From: Pseudomonas fluorescens
Lineage (GTDB): Bacteria; Pseudomonadota; Gammaproteobacteria; Pseudomonadales; Pseudomonadaceae
Length of the DNA: 64,000 bases
Reading direction: 5' to 3'
Assembly (NCBI RefSeq): GCF_004683905.1
Contig: NZ_CP038438.1
Coordinates: 1,860,001-1,924,000 of the forward strand
Shown here: positions 62,912 to 64,000 of the stretch, piece after piece
Position numbering within the stretch: position 1 is the first letter of the stretch
Layout: every line of letters begins with the position of its first letter
Position numbers and translations under genes: made by a program
The notes under the pieces: model-generated
Databases searched by the model: none
What the model was told of the DNA's origin: nothing
The model's input: the letters and a program-made list of their open reading frames with translations, nothing else

Positions 62912-63697
62912 TCAGAAGTGGAACTTCACCAGGAAGCTGGTCACGTTCTGATTGGTGGTGAACGCACGGGTGTCGTCGATCCCGTACTTGTCTTTCCAGT
63001 AGTCGTATTCAACACCGACGTACAGCTGCTTCTCGCCGAAATTCAGCGCCTTGCCCAGGTCGTATTTGACCTGTGGGTTGAAGTGCAGGTTGGCGTGGTA
63101 TTCGCCTTTGCTGTTGACGTCGTTGTCGACCACCCAGTCCATGAAACCGTCGATCAGGATGTTCGAGTCGCCAACCGGAATGGTGTAGGACCAGACCGGG
63201 GTGATCTGCCAGACGTTGTCACCGGCGCGCGAGCCTTCGGTGTGGCGCTGGTAGAAGTTCAGCTGGAAGTAGTCGAAGCCTGGAATCGCCAGGTCAAAAC
63301 CCGGGCCGATCAGGTACGACTCGACGTCGCCTTCACCGAACTCGTAAGTCATCGCCAGCAGCACATCCTTGACCGGACCGAATTCGATCTTCTGGTCGAG
63401 GATCTTGCCCAGCGACAGTCGTGGGCTGAATTCGCCATAGTAAGTGTTGTTGCCGACGCCGCCATCCGGCTTGCCGTTGTAGAAGATCTTGTCGACGAAC
63501 AGGAAGTTGTCCCCGTACTTCCAGGCATCGGCGTGCTCGAAGGTGACGGTCTGCTGGATCGCCGGGTTGACCTTGAAGTCTTTGCCGTAGAGGTAGGTCA
63601 GGCTGTTGTTCTGCCATTGCAGCAGGCCGTCGGCCATGGCCTGGCCGCCGGCCAGCATCGATCCCGCGAGCATCAGGCTGGTGCACATACGTTTCAT
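62912..63697 (-). CDS. Tsx-type outer membrane porin
   Basis: A 261-aa outer-membrane channel of the nucleoside-specific porin group. Signal peptide MKRMCTSLMLAGSMLAGGQAMA, then alternating aromatic beta strands (WKYGDNFLFVDKIFYNG, GEFSPRLSLGK, YVGVEYDYWKD) and a terminal phenylalanine (FLVKFHF). Tsx channels take up nucleosides; this is inferred by family. The start has no strong ribosome binding site apart from GGGAGC 7 nt upstream. Confidence 0.9.
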   Translation of the reverse strand: MKRMCTSLMLAGSMLAGGQAMADGLLQWQNNSLTYLYGKDFKVNPAIQQTVTFEHADAWKYGDNFLFVDKIFYNGKPDGGVGNNTYYGEFSPRLSLGKILDQKIEFGPVKDVLLAMTYEFGEGDVESYLIGPGFDLAIPGFDYFQLNFYQRHTEGSRAGDNVWQITPVWSYTIPVGDSNILIDGFMDWVVDNDVNSKGEYHANLHFNPQVKYDLGKALNFGEKQLYVGVEYDYWKDKYGIDDTRAFTTNQNVTSFLVKFHF

Positions 63698-64000
63698 TCG
63701 GTTGCTCCCAAAGTAGGTGTTCCACGTTTATTTTTTTAAGATCGGCGCTCTGGTGTGGCGCCTTTTTTCGTCGCTGCAAAAGTCATCCGATCGGTCAGCT
63801 TCGCTGGTGATAGCAAGAGCTGGGCCAACGCTTTCGAAAAGCAAAAAAACGCCCGTTCGGCTGCTGAAAAACAGTCGATTGCGCGTGTTTTCGGGATGCC
63901 TCGGTACTGACCGGGGCCGGGATAAGTTGGCTTGTCGGTCAGGAATTAAATCCGGGCTTTTTTTTAGACCGAATTCAAGAGGCCGCGGAGAATACTGACT
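63698..64000. other. Intergenic end of the window
   Basis: No gene visible. It contains the promoter side of the porin gene and a small plus-strand hairpin (GGCGC TCTGGTGTG GCGCC followed by TTTTTT, 63746-63770) that could terminate transcription from the left. The rest (63780-64000) holds nothing I can assign. Confidence 0.6.

Overview
The window is ordinary Pseudomonas chromosome, most likely from the P. fluorescens group. Evidence: high GC, many REP palindromes with the core GGGAGCGGGCTTGCTCGCGAAG, and gene blocks typical of that genus (cob cluster, FadL-type porin, prc beside an EAL/CBS/GGDEF gene, minCDE, lpxL). Identifications rest on reading motifs and recalling families; no database search was run.

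Layout. 1-5740: the late cobalamin genes cbiB (3' end only), cobD, cobQ, cobU, cobT, cobC and cobS, nearly all overlapping by 4 nt, with a REP-filled break between cobQ and cobU. 5879-7702: a MarR regulator, an MFS transporter and a 41-aa membrane protein, with a shared 16-bp palindromic operator in front of each of the two larger genes. 7755-10914: glutathione peroxidase, a FadL-type porin and two unknown genes, then about 1 kb without a convincing gene. 11924-17371: a small Sel1-like protein, RmuC and a large transporter-like hybrid sensor kinase. 17594-23007: TetR regulator, MFS pump, cupin, TDT-family channel and an MFS-acyltransferase fusion. 23107-25573: a guanidinium exporter under a guanidine-II riboswitch, a BASS symporter and RdgC. 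25733-26276: a duplicated tRNA-Val/tRNA-Asp pair. 26495-32424: catalase-like plus di-haem cytochrome operon, FKBP lipoprotein, YkvA protein, and a three-gene set (HTH, unknown, Sel1).

32624-38588 is the main accessory island: a 1585-aa RHS polymorphic toxin whose AT-rich C-terminal domain looks like an RNase of the bacterial RNase-A-like/BECR type, followed by an immunity gene, a displaced second toxin tail and a second immunity paralogue. 38676-43785: EAL-CBS-GGDEF protein, Prc protease and quinone oxidoreductase. 43964-50387: an ABC uptake operon with two phosphatase-like enzymes and a divergent GntR/UTRA regulator, probably for an organophosphorus compound. 50400-51160: dispersed and tandem repeats. 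51180-63697: M20 and M18 peptidases, MscS-type channel, a small membrane protein, glycosyltransferase-like protein, RluA, MinCDE, LpxL, a patatin and a Tsx-like porin.

The most interesting items are the double toxin/immunity module, the 17-bp perfect inverted repeat that buries a ribosome binding site at 18183-18225, the apparently leaderless autoregulated MarR gene, the guanidine riboswitch, and the paired DnaA-box-like sites at 30705-30727.
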